Under the pieces are notes generated by a model, which was given only the letters and a program-made list of their open reading frames with translations, did not search any database and was not told where the DNA came from. A stretch of DNA of 64,000 bases from Reyranella aquatilis (GTDB taxonomy: Bacteria; Pseudomonadota; Alphaproteobacteria; Reyranellales; Reyranellaceae): contig NZ_JAJISD010000003.1 in NCBI RefSeq assembly GCF_020880995.1, positions 310,001-374,000 on the forward strand, written 5' to 3'. Each line of letters opens with the position of its first letter. Positions within the stretch are counted from its first letter, which is position 1. A program made the translations under genes and the position numbers. Below, one piece after another: positions 33,810-43,517 of this stretch.

Positions 33810-35333
33810 ATGTTCCGCGCCCTTCGAAACGGTTGGCGCCTGCTGCGCATGGCGGTGAGCTTCGCGCGCCACGACGCGCTGTTTCCGCTCGAGACGCTGG
33901 GCATTGCGCCGGCCCTGATCGCCTGGGCCCGTCTGTTCGCGCCGCGCGGCGACACCCGGCGTCCGGGCGAACGGCTGGCGGCGGCGCTGCAGGACATGGG
34001 GCCGTCCTTCATCAAGCTCGGCCAGGCGCTGTCCACTCGTGCCGATCTGTTGAGCGAGGAGGTCGCCGCCGATCTGGCGCGCCTGCAGGACCATATTCCG
34101 GCGTTTCCCGGCGCCGAGGCGCGACGGATCATCGAAAGCGAGCTGGGCCAGCCGCTTGCCGCCGTGTTCTCCAGCTTCGACGACGTGCCTGTCGCGGCCG
34201 CCTCGATCGCCCAGGTCCACTTCGCGGTCACGACCGACGGTCGCGACGTCGCGGTGAAGGTGCTGCGCCCCGGCATCGAGAAGGCGTTCGAGCAGGATCT
34301 CGATCTCTTCTACTGGGTGGCCGAGCTGGTCGAGCGGACCCAGCCGCGCTTCCGCCGCCTGAAGCCGGTCGAATCGGTGCGGGCCTTTGCCGACGTGGTG
34401 CGGGTCGAGATGGACCTGCGCATGGAGGCCGCGGCCGCCGAGGAACTGGGCGACAATTTCGCCGACGATCCGAACTACCGTGCGCCGAAGATCGACTGGG
34501 ACCGTACCGCCGAGCGCGTGATGACGCAGGAGCGGGTCGACGGCATCCCGATCGGCGACCGGGAGGCGATCATCGCCGCCGGCCACGATCCGCACGAGAT
34601 CATGCGGAAGGCCGCCGAGGCCTTCTTCTATCAGGTGTTCCGCGACGGCTTCTTCCACGCCGACATGCACGGCGGCAATGCCTTCGTCGATCGCCAGGGC
34701 ACCATCGTGCCGGTCGATTTCGGCATCATGGGCCGGGTCGACCAGGACACGCGCGGTTACCTCGCCGAGCTGCTGGTCGCCTTCCTGCGGCGCGACTATC
34801 ACGCCGTCGCCGAGGTCCAGTTCCGCGCCGGGTACGTCCCGCCCGACCAGTCGCTCGAAATCTTCGCCCAGGCCTGCCGGTCGATCGGCGAGCCGATCTT
34901 CGGCAAGCCCAGCCACCAGATCTCGATCGCCCGCCTGCTGGCGCAGATGCTGCGGGTCACCGAACAGTTCCAGATGGCGGCGCAGCCGCAGCTGCTGCTG
35001 CTCCAGAAGACCATGCTGATGGCCGAGGGCATGGGCACCAAGCTCAATCCCAACGTCAACATCTGGGAGCTGGCGCGGCCCCTGATCGAGGACTGGATGG
35101 TGACGCATTTCGGGCCGCGCGCCACGGTCGGCCGCGCCGCCGAGGATCTGGCGAAGGGCCTGCGCCGCCTGCCGCGCCTGATCGACAGCCTCCACCTGGT
35201 GGCCGAGCACGAGCGGCGCAAGGCGGAGCGGGACGTCGAGCTGCCGCCGCCATCCAGCCGTTTCCGTCCGCGCTTCGCCGAACTGGTGGCCGTCCTGGCC
35301 CTGGTGGCCGCCATCGCGGCGTGGTGGCGCTGA
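33810..35333 (+). CDS. ubiB: UbiB, atypical kinase-like ubiquinone biosynthesis protein
   Basis: 507 residues. UbiB is a membrane-anchored ADCK/COQ8-like ATPase that supports ubiquinone production. Motifs are K-L-G-Q (residues 70-73, in F-I-K-L-G-Q-A-L-S-T-R) and the divergent DFG region D-M-H-G-G-N and V-D-F-G. The C-terminus ends in a hydrophobic helix (L-V-A-V-L-A-L-V-A-A-I-A-A-W-W-R), the usual membrane anchor. It begins at the base following the ubiE stop codon, and both are consecutive steps of one pathway. Confidence 0.95.
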   Translation: MFRALRNGWRLLRMAVSFARHDALFPLETLGIAPALIAWARLFAPRGDTRRPGERLAAALQDMGPSFIKLGQALSTRADLLSEEVAADLARLQDHIPAFPGAEARRIIESELGQPLAAVFSSFDDVPVAAASIAQVHFAVTTDGRDVAVKVLRPGIEKAFEQDLDLFYWVAELVERTQPRFRRLKPVESVRAFADVVRVEMDLRMEAAAAEELGDNFADDPNYRAPKIDWDRTAERVMTQERVDGIPIGDREAIIAAGHDPHEIMRKAAEAFFYQVFRDGFFHADMHGGNAFVDRQGTIVPVDFGIMGRVDQDTRGYLAELLVAFLRRDYHAVAEVQFRAGYVPPDQSLEIFAQACRSIGEPIFGKPSHQISIARLLAQMLRVTEQFQMAAQPQLLLLQKTMLMAEGMGTKLNPNVNIWELARPLIEDWMVTHFGPRATVGRAAEDLAKGLRRLPRLIDSLHLVAEHERRKAERDVELPPPSSRFRPRFAELVAVLALVAAIAAWWR

Positions 35334-35336
35334 TCC

Positions 35337-36077
35337 GTGCCGACCGACCAGATCGTCATCGGCCTCGCGATCTTCCTGCTCGCCGGCACCGTGAAGGGCC
35401 TGGTGGGGCTGGGCCTGCCGGCCATCTCGATCGCGCTTATGTCGCTGTTCCTGCCGCTGTCGGAGGCGATCGCCCTGATCGCCCTGCCGACCATCGTCAC
35501 CAACGTCTGGCAGGCCGCGGTGGGTGGCCATTTCTGGCACATCGTGCGGCGCCAGTGGCCGCTGATGCTGCCGCTTACGATCGTGCTCTATCTGACGGTC
35601 TGGCTGGTCGGCCAGAAGGGGCCCAACTGGGCCTTCATCGTGCTGGGCACGGTTCTGATCATCTACAGCGCGCTCGGGCTCCTGCGCATCCGGCTCACCA
35701 TCCATGCCGACCTGGAGAAGCCGCTGGCGCCGGTCATCGGCGTCGTGTCCGGGTTCGTCGCGGGGCTGGTCGGCGTGCCCGTCGTCCCGCTGATGCCCTA
35801 TCTCCAGGGCCTCGACATCAAGCCGCTCGAACTGGTGCAGACGCTGGGCGTCGTCCTGTGCGCCACGTCGCTGACCCTGACCGCCTCGCTTCTGTCCTTC
35901 GGTGTGCTCGACGGGCCGCGGGCCATCGTTTCGGGCGCCGCCGTCCTGCCGGCCATCGGCGGGATGTGGCTGGGCCAGCGCATCCGCTCGCGCCTGTCGG
36001 TCGACCAGTTCCGCCTGGCCGTATTCTGGGCGCTGCTGGCGACCGGCCTCTATACTGTCGCCACCCGCCTCTTGTGA
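35337..36077 (+). CDS. TauE/SafE-family membrane permease
   Basis: 246 residues, GTG start 3 bp after the ubiB stop. Sulfite-exporter/TauE family of about eight membrane segments with the internal repeat V-K-G-L-V-G-L-G (first half) and G-F-V-A-G-L-V-G-V-P (second half). The family moves sulfoacetate, sulfite or other organic anions across the inner membrane; the substrate here is unknown. It interrupts the common ubiE-ubiB-coaBC order. Whether it is functionally linked to quinone or coenzyme A synthesis is doubtful. Confidence 0.88.
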   Translation: MPTDQIVIGLAIFLLAGTVKGLVGLGLPAISIALMSLFLPLSEAIALIALPTIVTNVWQAAVGGHFWHIVRRQWPLMLPLTIVLYLTVWLVGQKGPNWAFIVLGTVLIIYSALGLLRIRLTIHADLEKPLAPVIGVVSGFVAGLVGVPVVPLMPYLQGLDIKPLELVQTLGVVLCATSLTLTASLLSFGVLDGPRAIVSGAAVLPAIGGMWLGQRIRSRLSVDQFRLAVFWALLATGLYTVATRLL

Positions 36078-36090
36078 TAGGCTGATCGCC

Positions 36091-37317
36091 ATGTTGCACG
36101 GCAAGCGCATCCTGCTGATCGTCGCGGGCGGAATCGCGGCCTTCAAGTCGGCCGAACTGATCCGGCTGTTGCGCGGACGCGGCGCCTCGGTGCGGTGCGT
36201 CCTCACGGAGGCGGGCGCGAAGTTCGTGACGCCGCTCACCCTGCAGGCGCTGTCCGAAGACCGCGTCTACGGCGACATGTTCTCGCTGACCGACGAGAGC
36301 GAGATGGGTCACATCCAGCTTTCGCGCGACGCCGACCTGTTGGTCGTGGCGCCGGCGACCGCCGATCTGCTGGCGCGCATGGCGGGTGGGCTCGCGAACG
36401 ATCTGGCGGCCACCGTTCTGCTCGCGACCGACAAGCCGGTCCTCGCTGCGCCCGCCATGAACGTGCGCATGTGGACCCATGCCGCTACCGTGGCCAACGT
36501 CGAGACTCTGAAGAAGCGCGGCATCACATTCGTCGGCCCGAACGACGGCGCCATGGCCTGCAACGAGCATGGGCCCGGCCGCATGTCGGAGCCGGCCGAG
36601 ATTGTCGCGGCCATCGAGGCCGTCCTGGTGCGCGACCGGCCCCTTGCCGGCAGGCGCGCGCTGGTGACGTCGGGGCCGACGCGCGAGGCGCTCGACCCGG
36701 TACGCTTCATCTCCAATCATTCCTCGGGCAAGCAGGGCCACGCGATCGCCGCGGCGCTGGCCGCGCTGGGCGCCGACGTGACGCTGGTGAGCGGGCCGGT
36801 CGCCGTGCCCGATCCACAGGGCGTGAAGGTCATGAAGATCGAATCGGCCGACCAGATGCTGGCGGCGTGTCTGGATGCCGGCGCGCTCGACATCGCCGTG
36901 TGCGCCGCGGCCGTAGCCGACTGGAAGGCGGCCCGGCCGGCCGCCGGCAAGATCAAGAAGAAGGCCGGTGCCCCGCCGCCGGCCCTCGAGCTGGCGCCCA
37001 ATCCCGACATCCTGGCGACGCTTTCCAAGGCTGGTCCAAAGCGGCCGGCGCTTGTCGTGGGCTTCGCCGCCGAGACCGAGAACGTGGTGGCCAATGCGAT
37101 CGAGAAGCGCGGCCGCAAGGGCTGCGACTGGATCGTCGCCAACGACGTGTCGCCGGCCACCGGCACCTTCGGCGGCGAGCGCAACACCGTTCACCTGATC
37201 ACCGCCGCCGGCACCGAGGACTGGCCTCCACTCGGAAAGGGCGACGTCGCGATGCGGCTGGCCGGCCGGATCGCCGGTCATCTGGCGGAAGCGGTCCGGA
37301 AGCAGGCGGCGGAATAA
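36091..37317 (+). CDS. coaBC: Bifunctional phosphopantothenoylcysteine synthetase/decarboxylase
   Basis: 408 residues. Catalyses two steps of coenzyme A synthesis: CoaB couples cysteine to 4'-phosphopantothenate and CoaC decarboxylates the product with FMN. The CoaC half (1-190) has the G-G-I-A-A-F-K flavin loop and P-A-M-N-V-R-M-W with H-x... nearby. The CoaB half has V-T-S-G-P-T-R-E, the N-H-S-S-G-K-Q-G segment and the K-I-K-K-K lysine cluster with F-A-A-E-T. The start at 36091 follows the TauE-like gene after 13 bp. The stop is 36 bp before the dut start. Confidence 0.95.
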   Translation: MLHGKRILLIVAGGIAAFKSAELIRLLRGRGASVRCVLTEAGAKFVTPLTLQALSEDRVYGDMFSLTDESEMGHIQLSRDADLLVVAPATADLLARMAGGLANDLAATVLLATDKPVLAAPAMNVRMWTHAATVANVETLKKRGITFVGPNDGAMACNEHGPGRMSEPAEIVAAIEAVLVRDRPLAGRRALVTSGPTREALDPVRFISNHSSGKQGHAIAAALAALGADVTLVSGPVAVPDPQGVKVMKIESADQMLAACLDAGALDIAVCAAAVADWKAARPAAGKIKKKAGAPPPALELAPNPDILATLSKAGPKRPALVVGFAAETENVVANAIEKRGRKGCDWIVANDVSPATGTFGGERNTVHLITAAGTEDWPPLGKGDVAMRLAGRIAGHLAEAVRKQAAE

Positions 37318-37353
37318 GTGGGCCTGCGCGGCCGGGCATTTGACGGGGGAACG

Positions 37354-37836
37354 ATGAAGGGCGTCGAGAGCATCGAGATCGAGGTGGTGCGGCTGCCGCA
37401 CGGGCATGACCTGCAGCTTCCCGACTATGCGACGGCTTCGGCCGCCGGCGCCGATCTGCTGGCCGCCATCGACAAGGACATCGAACTCGGGCCGCTCGAG
37501 CGGAAGATCGTGCCGACGGGTATTTCGATCGCCCTCCCGGTCGGCTTCGAGGCCCAGGTCCGCCCGCGTTCCGGGCTGGCGGCCAAGCACGGCGTGACGG
37601 TCGCCAACGCCCCCGGCACCATCGACGCGGACTATCGCGGCGAGGTCGGGGTGATCCTGATCAATCTGGGCAAGGAGCCGTTCCGCATCGAACGCGGCAT
37701 GCGAATTGCACAGATGGTCGTGGCACGCCATGCCCGTGCCGTCTGGCGAGAGGTCCCGGCCCTCGACGAGACGGCCCGCGGTGCCGGCGGCTTCGGGTCG
37801 ACAGGGGTTGTGACCGGCTCGAGCAAGAGAGCCTGA
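37354..37836 (+). CDS. dut: dUTP diphosphatase (trimeric dUTPase)
   Basis: 160 residues. Hydrolyses dUTP to dUMP, lowering uracil in DNA. The five motifs are visible: A-G-A-D-L (motif 1), P-R-S-G-L-A (motif 2), [10 protein letters not shown] (motif 3), R-I-A-Q-M-V-V (motif 4) and [10 protein letters not shown] (motif 5). A GTG at 37318 would start 12 residues earlier with no motif support and lies flush with the coaBC stop; the ATG at 37354 follows CGGGGGA. The coaBC-dut pairing is common in alphaproteobacteria. Confidence 0.96.
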   Translation: MKGVESIEIEVVRLPHGHDLQLPDYATASAAGADLLAAIDKDIELGPLERKIVPTGISIALPVGFEAQVRPRSGLAAKHGVTVANAPGTIDADYRGEVGVILINLGKEPFRIERGMRIAQMVVARHARAVWREVPALDETARGAGGFGSTGVVTGSSKRA

Positions 37837-37852
37837 GAGGGACGAGAACGGG

Positions 37853-38314
37853 ATGCCTCGCCTCAGCAAGAAAACGATGTTCGCGATCGAGGCGGTTCTC
37901 GACGTGGCCTTCCACGTCGGCGAGCACCCGGTGCGCAGCGGTGACATCACCGAGCGTCAGCGCATTCCCAAGCGCTACCTCGAGCAGGTGCTTCAGCATC
38001 TGGTGCGGGCCGGCATCCTGGCCGGCAAGCGCGGTCCCCGGGGCGGCTATCGGCTGGGGCGGGAGAGGTCGACCATCACCCTCGGCGAGGTCGTGCGGGT
38101 GGTCCGCAATCTCGAGGTCGAGACCGAGCCCAGCGATCCCTCGATCGGCTCGCCGCTCGCCCACGAGGTCGTGTGGCCGCTGTGGGAGAAGCTGCGCGAG
38201 GAAATGATGGCGCAGCTCGACCGCGTGACGATCGAGGATCTCTGCCAGCAGGCCCGCTCGAAGGGCCTCAACGTTTCGGCGACGGCACAGCACGCAGGCC
38301 ACGCGACGATCTGA
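37853..38314 (+). CDS. Rrf2-family transcriptional regulator without iron-sulfur cysteines
   Basis: 153 residues. The winged helix (F-A-I-E-A-V-L-D-V-A-F to about residue 75, with R-I-P-K-R-Y-L-E-Q-V-L-Q-H-L) and the R-G-G-Y-R-L-G-R wing are typical of Rrf2 proteins. IscR/NsrR/RirA members bind an Fe-S cluster through three cysteines near residues 90-110, but here the only Cys is near residue 138, so the protein is probably a cluster-free regulator such as CymR-like forms. It starts 16 bp after dut on the same strand. The target genes are unknown. Confidence 0.88.
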   Translation: MPRLSKKTMFAIEAVLDVAFHVGEHPVRSGDITERQRIPKRYLEQVLQHLVRAGILAGKRGPRGGYRLGRERSTITLGEVVRVVRNLEVETEPSDPSIGSPLAHEVVWPLWEKLREEMMAQLDRVTIEDLCQQARSKGLNVSATAQHAGHATI

Positions 38315-38350
38315 TATACAGCTCCCCGGTTTCATCCGGAGGAGCAAGAC

Positions 38351-38785
38351 ATGGCCAAGAAGACCGCTGTCGCGAAGGCGAAGAAAGCCAAGCCCGCGCC
38401 GCGCAACAAGAAGCTCTACGACGAGGGCATGAAGATGCGCAAAGCCGTGCTGGGCGCGGCCTACGTCGACAATTCGCTGGCCGGCGCCGCCAACGACGAA
38501 TTCATGATGGCCTTCCAGGACATCACCACCGAGTACTGCTGGGGCTATGCCTGGACGCGTCCGGGCCTGTCGAAGAAGAGCCGCTCGATGCTGAACCTCG
38601 CCATGCTGGCAGCGCTCAATCGCGGCCCCGAGCTGAAACTGCACATCAACGGCGCGCTGAACAACGGCCTCACCAAGGACGAGATCAAGGAGATCTTCCT
38701 GCAGGTCGCGATCTATTGCGGCATCCCCGCCAGCCTCGACGCCTTCAAGACCGCGCGCGACGTCTTCAAGGACCGCGGCATCTGA
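38351..38785 (+). CDS. Carboxymuconolactone decarboxylase-family protein
   Basis: 144 residues with a CCGGAGGAG ribosome-binding site. The family block E-Y-C-W-G-Y-A-W-T-R-P-G-L and the K-S-R-S-M-L-N-L-A-M-L-A-A-L-N-R-G-P-E-L-K-L-H-I-N-G stretch are characteristic of 4-carboxymuconolactone decarboxylase relatives. A basic Lys/Ala-rich head (residues 1-22) precedes the domain. AhpD-type peroxidase relatives have a C-x-x-C pair, which is absent. A role in protocatechuate breakdown is possible; none of the other pathway genes is in the window. Next gene follows after 3 bp. Confidence 0.88.
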   Translation: MAKKTAVAKAKKAKPAPRNKKLYDEGMKMRKAVLGAAYVDNSLAGAANDEFMMAFQDITTEYCWGYAWTRPGLSKKSRSMLNLAMLAALNRGPELKLHINGALNNGLTKDEIKEIFLQVAIYCGIPASLDAFKTARDVFKDRGI

Positions 38786-38788
38786 ACG

Positions 38789-39262
38789 ATGGCCGGCGTT
38801 CGGCCGGCGCGAGCTGGTGAGGCTGCCAGCCTCACCGCGCTCTGCCTGCGGTCGAAGGCGCACTGGGGCTACGACGCCGGGTTCATGCGCCTGTGCGTGC
38901 CCTCGCTCACGGTGAAGGAAGAGAGCATTGCCGAGGGCCGCGTGCTGGTGGCGATCGATGCGGACGGCCGCACGATCGGCACCGTCAGTGTCGGCCGCGA
39001 CGGCGACGATGCCGAGCTGGCGCTGATGTTCGTCGATCCGGCGGCGATCGGCGGCGGGACCGGCCGGACGCTGTTCGAGGCCGCCGTCACGCTTGCGCGA
39101 GGACTGGGCTACCGGCGCATGACCATCCTCGCCGACGTGAACGCCGCGCCGTTCTACGAGCGCATGGGCGCCCGCTTCCTGCGAAACGAGCCGTCGGATG
39201 CGATTCCCGGCCGCGTGCTGCCGTTCTATGAATACGATCTCACTGCAGGGGTTGAACCATGA
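38789..39262 (+). CDS. GNAT-family N-acetyltransferase
   Basis: 157 residues. A GNAT fold: N-terminal A-L-C-L-R-S-K-A-H-W-G-Y, then V-A-I-D-A-D-G-R strand and the acetyl-CoA loop (G-G-G-T-G-R-T-L-F-E). The W-G-Y near residue 25 is typical of a subgroup often found in alphaproteobacteria. The substrate is unknown. The first base of the stop region overlaps the next start by 4 bp. Confidence 0.82.
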   Translation: MAGVRPARAGEAASLTALCLRSKAHWGYDAGFMRLCVPSLTVKEESIAEGRVLVAIDADGRTIGTVSVGRDGDDAELALMFVDPAAIGGGTGRTLFEAAVTLARGLGYRRMTILADVNAAPFYERMGARFLRNEPSDAIPGRVLPFYEYDLTAGVEP

Positions 39263-40173
39263 CGACGACGCTCGTGCCTCCCGCCACCATCGCTTTCATC
39301 GGTCTCGGCATGATGGGCCGCCCGATGGCGAAACGCCTGGTCGAGGCGGGCTTCACCTTGCGCGTGTTCGACGTCTCGCAGAAGGCGGTCTCCGATTTCG
39401 TCGGCGCCCATCCCTCGGCTCTGGCCACCGCCTCGGCGAAGGCCGCGGCCCAGGGCGCCGCGGCCCTGATCACCATGCTGCCCGACGGCAAGATCGTGAG
39501 ACAGGCCGTTCTGGAGGGACAGGACCCGGCGATCGAAGGGCTGGATGCGGGCGCGGTCGTCATGGACATGAGCTCGTCGAATCCGGTCGACACGCAGAAG
39601 CTCGCCCGCGACCTGGCGGCGCGCGGCGTGGCGCTGCTCGATGCGCCGGTGTCGGGCGGCGTCAGGCGCGCGGTCGATGGCTCGCTCAGCATCATGGTGG
39701 GCGGCGCGGCCGCCGACCTCGAACGCGCGCGTCCCGTGTTCGGCGCCATGGGCAAGACCATCACGCTGTGCGGCCCGGCCGGCGCGGGCCACGCGCTGAA
39801 GGCGCTCAACAACTACCTCTCCGCGGCCGGTCTCGTCGCGATGTGCGAGGCCCTTGTGGTCGGCGAGGCGTTCGGCCTCGATCCCGGCACGATGGTCGAT
39901 GTGTTCAACACCTCGACCGGCAAGAGCAATGCCACCGAGGTCAAGGGTCGTCAGTTCGTCGTGCCGCGCAACTTCTCGGCGGGCTTCACGACGGCGTTGA
40001 TGGCCAAGGACCTGCGCACCGCGGGCGACGTGGCCAGGCATCTCAAGCTCAGGATGCCGCACCTCGAGCAGGCCGTGGCCTACTGGACCGCAGCCGACGG
40101 CAAGCTCGGCAAGGGCGCCGACCATACCGAGATCTTTCGCTACGCCGAGATGCTGGCCGAGCAGGGCGACTGA
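39259..40173 (+). CDS. NAD(P)-dependent beta-hydroxyacid dehydrogenase (3-hydroxyisobutyrate dehydrogenase family)
   Basis: 304 residues. Rossmann motif G-L-G-M-M-G-R-P-M-A (about 14-23), substrate motif D-A-P-V-S-G-G-V (about 131-138), and catalytic K near G-H-A-L-K-A-L-N-N-Y. This family oxidises 3-hydroxyisobutyrate, tartronate semialdehyde or related acids. Which one is not clear. Starts four bases inside the GNAT gene, so the pair is probably co-translated. The gene is followed by the rho promoter region. Confidence 0.92.
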   Translation: MTTTLVPPATIAFIGLGMMGRPMAKRLVEAGFTLRVFDVSQKAVSDFVGAHPSALATASAKAAAQGAAALITMLPDGKIVRQAVLEGQDPAIEGLDAGAVVMDMSSSNPVDTQKLARDLAARGVALLDAPVSGGVRRAVDGSLSIMVGGAAADLERARPVFGAMGKTITLCGPAGAGHALKALNNYLSAAGLVAMCEALVVGEAFGLDPGTMVDVFNTSTGKSNATEVKGRQFVVPRNFSAGFTTALMAKDLRTAGDVARHLKLRMPHLEQAVAYWTAADGKLGKGADHTEIFRYAEMLAEQGD

Positions 40174-40186
40174 GCCTGCCGGCCCT

Positions 40187-40215
40187 TTGACAGGGCGCGG
40201 CCCGACCCCTATAGA
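40187..40215 (+). promoter_or_regulatory. Sigma-70 promoter of rho
   Basis: A perfect -35 TTGACA (40187-40192), 17 bp spacer, then TATAGA (40210-40215) as -10. It lies 144 bp upstream of the rho start and 14 bp after the preceding stop, implying a leader of about 135 nt. Such a leader is the usual target of Rho autoregulation in other bacteria. Confidence 0.8.
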
Positions 40216-40358
40216 ATTGCCGCTCGGGACCCTTGGCGTCGTCTCCCCGGCGGCAACTCGATAGGGCCCATCCAGTACGACACAGCGCTGTATTCCAAGG
40301 CTCGGCCGCTCCGGTCGCGGCAAGCGCGTGCGTCATTTCCCCATCAGATCGAAGACCC

Positions 40359-41738
<1,380 letters not shown>

Positions 41739-41844
41739 CGCGCCTTCAGAGGCGCGGGTGGGCGGCGGCGCTTGTAACCAAGCGCGAGTCAGGCGCTGTA
41801 AACGGCGCCGACCCACACGATCCAGAACGGATAGGAACTCGAAG

Positions 41845-41869
41845 GAGCGCCGACCAATCGGCGCTCTTC
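41845..41869 (+). terminator. Intrinsic terminator after rho
   Basis: A perfect 9-bp stem (41845-41853 with 41858-41866) around a 4-base loop, followed by TTCCTGTTT. It lies 106 bp after the rho stop and just before the convergent MFS gene's stop at 41875; it may serve both directions. Confidence 0.6.
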
Positions 41870-41874
41870 CTGTT

Positions 41875-43083
41875 TCAGGGCAGGCCCCAGGCGTCCCGGC
41901 TCGCCGCAAACCAAGCCCAGACCGCCGCCTGCATCGCCAGCAGCGCGAACGTCACGACCTGATGCGCCTCGGCGCGTGACAGCCCGTGCGCCACGTCCAT
42001 CCAGGCCAGCGCCGGGCCGATCGCCGCCTGCACCATGAAGGCGATCAGCATGCAGATGAGGTTGAGCGTCGTGTTGACCCGGCCGGCGAGTTCCGGCGCG
42101 AAGGCGCGCGTCACCAGCGCGTAGCAGACCACCGACATCCCGCCGAACATCACGTAGGCGAACCACAGGAGCGTGGGCATTGCGGTGACGTTGAGCGCGA
42201 TCGGCACGTGGATCGCGAGGAACAGCAGCCCGTACACCAGCAGCACGCGCCCGCCCCGCACGCCGCGCCTGTGCAGCAGGTCGACGATCATGCCGCTGAA
42301 GAAGTAGCCGGGTACGATGGCGATGGAGACGGCGAACAGCGCGACGCCCACCGCGGGCTCGTCTAGATGCGCCACGTCGCGCAGCCACCCCGCCGCCCAG
42401 TAGCTCGCATAGCAGACCCAGACCCCCAGCGAGAAAGTGGGTGCGAGGCCCGCCCGCCAGAAGAGCGGTGTCCGCAGCACGCCCGTCAGGCCCCTCAGTT
42501 CGTCGGCCAGCCGGCCCTTGCCGCCGCGTTCATAGGCGGGCGCGGCGAAGATCTGGTAGAGCGCGACCGCGACGGTGATGGCGGCGAGGCCGAGGAAGAC
42601 CTGTCGCCAGTCGAAGTCGACCAGCAGCCACTGGACCGGGCGCGTCGCCATCGCGGCACCCAGCCCGCCGAACGTCATCATCACCGCATTGACCAGCGGC
42701 AGCCGGCCAATCGGCCAGTAGAGGACGTTGGCCTTGAAGCCGCACATCAACGCCACCGACAGACCGAACCCGATCAAGGCACGCCCGACGCTCAGCACGA
42801 AGACACCGTCGCCGAGGGCGAAGATCACGGAGCCCAGCGCGGTCACCAGCAGCATGACCGGCGCCACGCGACGCGGGCCGAAGCGGTCGAGCGCCACCCC
42901 GGCCGGGAGCTGGGCCAGCGTGAAGGCCGCGAGATACATCGAGGTCACGACGCCGATGGCGGCGTCGTCGAGGCCGAGTTCACCGCGCAGCGCGGGCGCC
43001 ACGACGGCGTTCAGCGAGCGGAACAGGAAACTGAGGAAGTAACCCAGCGCAAACGGCAGGAACGCCGTGAAGAAGAGCCTCAA
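41875..43083 (-). CDS. MFS transporter
   Basis: 402 residues with about twelve membrane segments. The N-terminal half has the MFS motif A (G-V-A-L-D-R-F-G-P-R-R-V-A) after TM2, the usual loop. The first TM contains S-F-L-F-R-S-L-N-A-V-V-A-P. Substrate unknown. Genes of this subgroup often carry nitrate, cyanate or organic-acid specificities. It overlaps the thioesterase gene by 4 bp, and is the last gene of the minus-strand run that starts with the PQQ-type dehydrogenase. Confidence 0.88.
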   Translation of the reverse strand: MRLFFTAFLPFALGYFLSFLFRSLNAVVAPALRGELGLDDAAIGVVTSMYLAAFTLAQLPAGVALDRFGPRRVAPVMLLVTALGSVIFALGDGVFVLSVGRALIGFGLSVALMCGFKANVLYWPIGRLPLVNAVMMTFGGLGAAMATRPVQWLLVDFDWRQVFLGLAAITVAVALYQIFAAPAYERGGKGRLADELRGLTGVLRTPLFWRAGLAPTFSLGVWVCYASYWAAGWLRDVAHLDEPAVGVALFAVSIAIVPGYFFSGMIVDLLHRRGVRGGRVLLVYGLLFLAIHVPIALNVTAMPTLLWFAYVMFGGMSVVCYALVTRAFAPELAGRVNTTLNLICMLIAFMVQAAIGPALAWMDVAHGLSRAEAHQVVTFALLAMQAAVWAWFAASRDAWGLP

Positions 43084-43514
43084 GGGCGATCGCCGGTCCG
43101 TGCGAACACCGCGCTCGCGTGCACGATGCGCTCCTCGCCGACCTTCAGGTAGCAGTTGGCGAAGGCCAGACGCCCGCCGACCTTATGGACGTCGACATGG
43201 GCCTCGACCCAGTCGCCGATCTTCGCCGACCCGGCGAAATCCGTCTTCACGCTGGCGGTGACGATCAGCGGCGAAGGTGTCTGGCTGCGCGTCGTGCGAT
43301 AGCCCAGCGAGATGTCGCACAGCGTCATGAGAATGCCGCCATGGGCGACTCCGCGCGCATTGGCGTGTTTCGGCTGGATGCGGAGGCCCACGACGAAGGT
43401 GCCGTCGCCGTTCTCGCGATAGAAAAACGGCCCGTTGTGGTCGAGGAACGGGCTTGTGCGGAACAGCGGCTTGAAGCCCTCCGGCGGCTGGCTGTCGTCC
43501 TTCGGCATATCCAT
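43080..43514 (-). CDS. PaaI-type hotdog thioesterase
   Basis: 144 residues, hotdog fold. The helix-loop block A-R-G-V-A-H-G-G-I-L-M-T-L-C-D (about 54-68) carries the catalytic Asp/Gly of the 4-hydroxybenzoyl-CoA thioesterase-like PaaI family and V-T-A-S-V-K-T-D-F-A is the usual strand. It hydrolyses small acyl-CoA esters; the specific acyl group is unknown. The 4-bp overlap with the downstream MFS gene and 3-bp gap from aroE suggest one transcript. Confidence 0.88.
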   Translation of the reverse strand: MDMPKDDSQPPEGFKPLFRTSPFLDHNGPFFYRENGDGTFVVGLRIQPKHANARGVAHGGILMTLCDISLGYRTTRSQTPSPLIVTASVKTDFAGSAKIGDWVEAHVDVHKVGGRLAFANCYLKVGEERIVHASAVFARTGDRP

Positions 43515-43517
43515 GGG

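Noticed and set aside
32997..36239. 1,080-codon open frame on the minus strand opposite ubiE, ubiB, the permease and coaBC
   Set aside because: All four plus-strand genes have clear family motifs. The opposite frame has a composition typical of antisense GC-rich artefacts.
41745..41835. Possible tRNA or structured RNA after rho
   Set aside because: GC-rich repeats fold locally but do not form a cloverleaf or carry tRNA signature bases.
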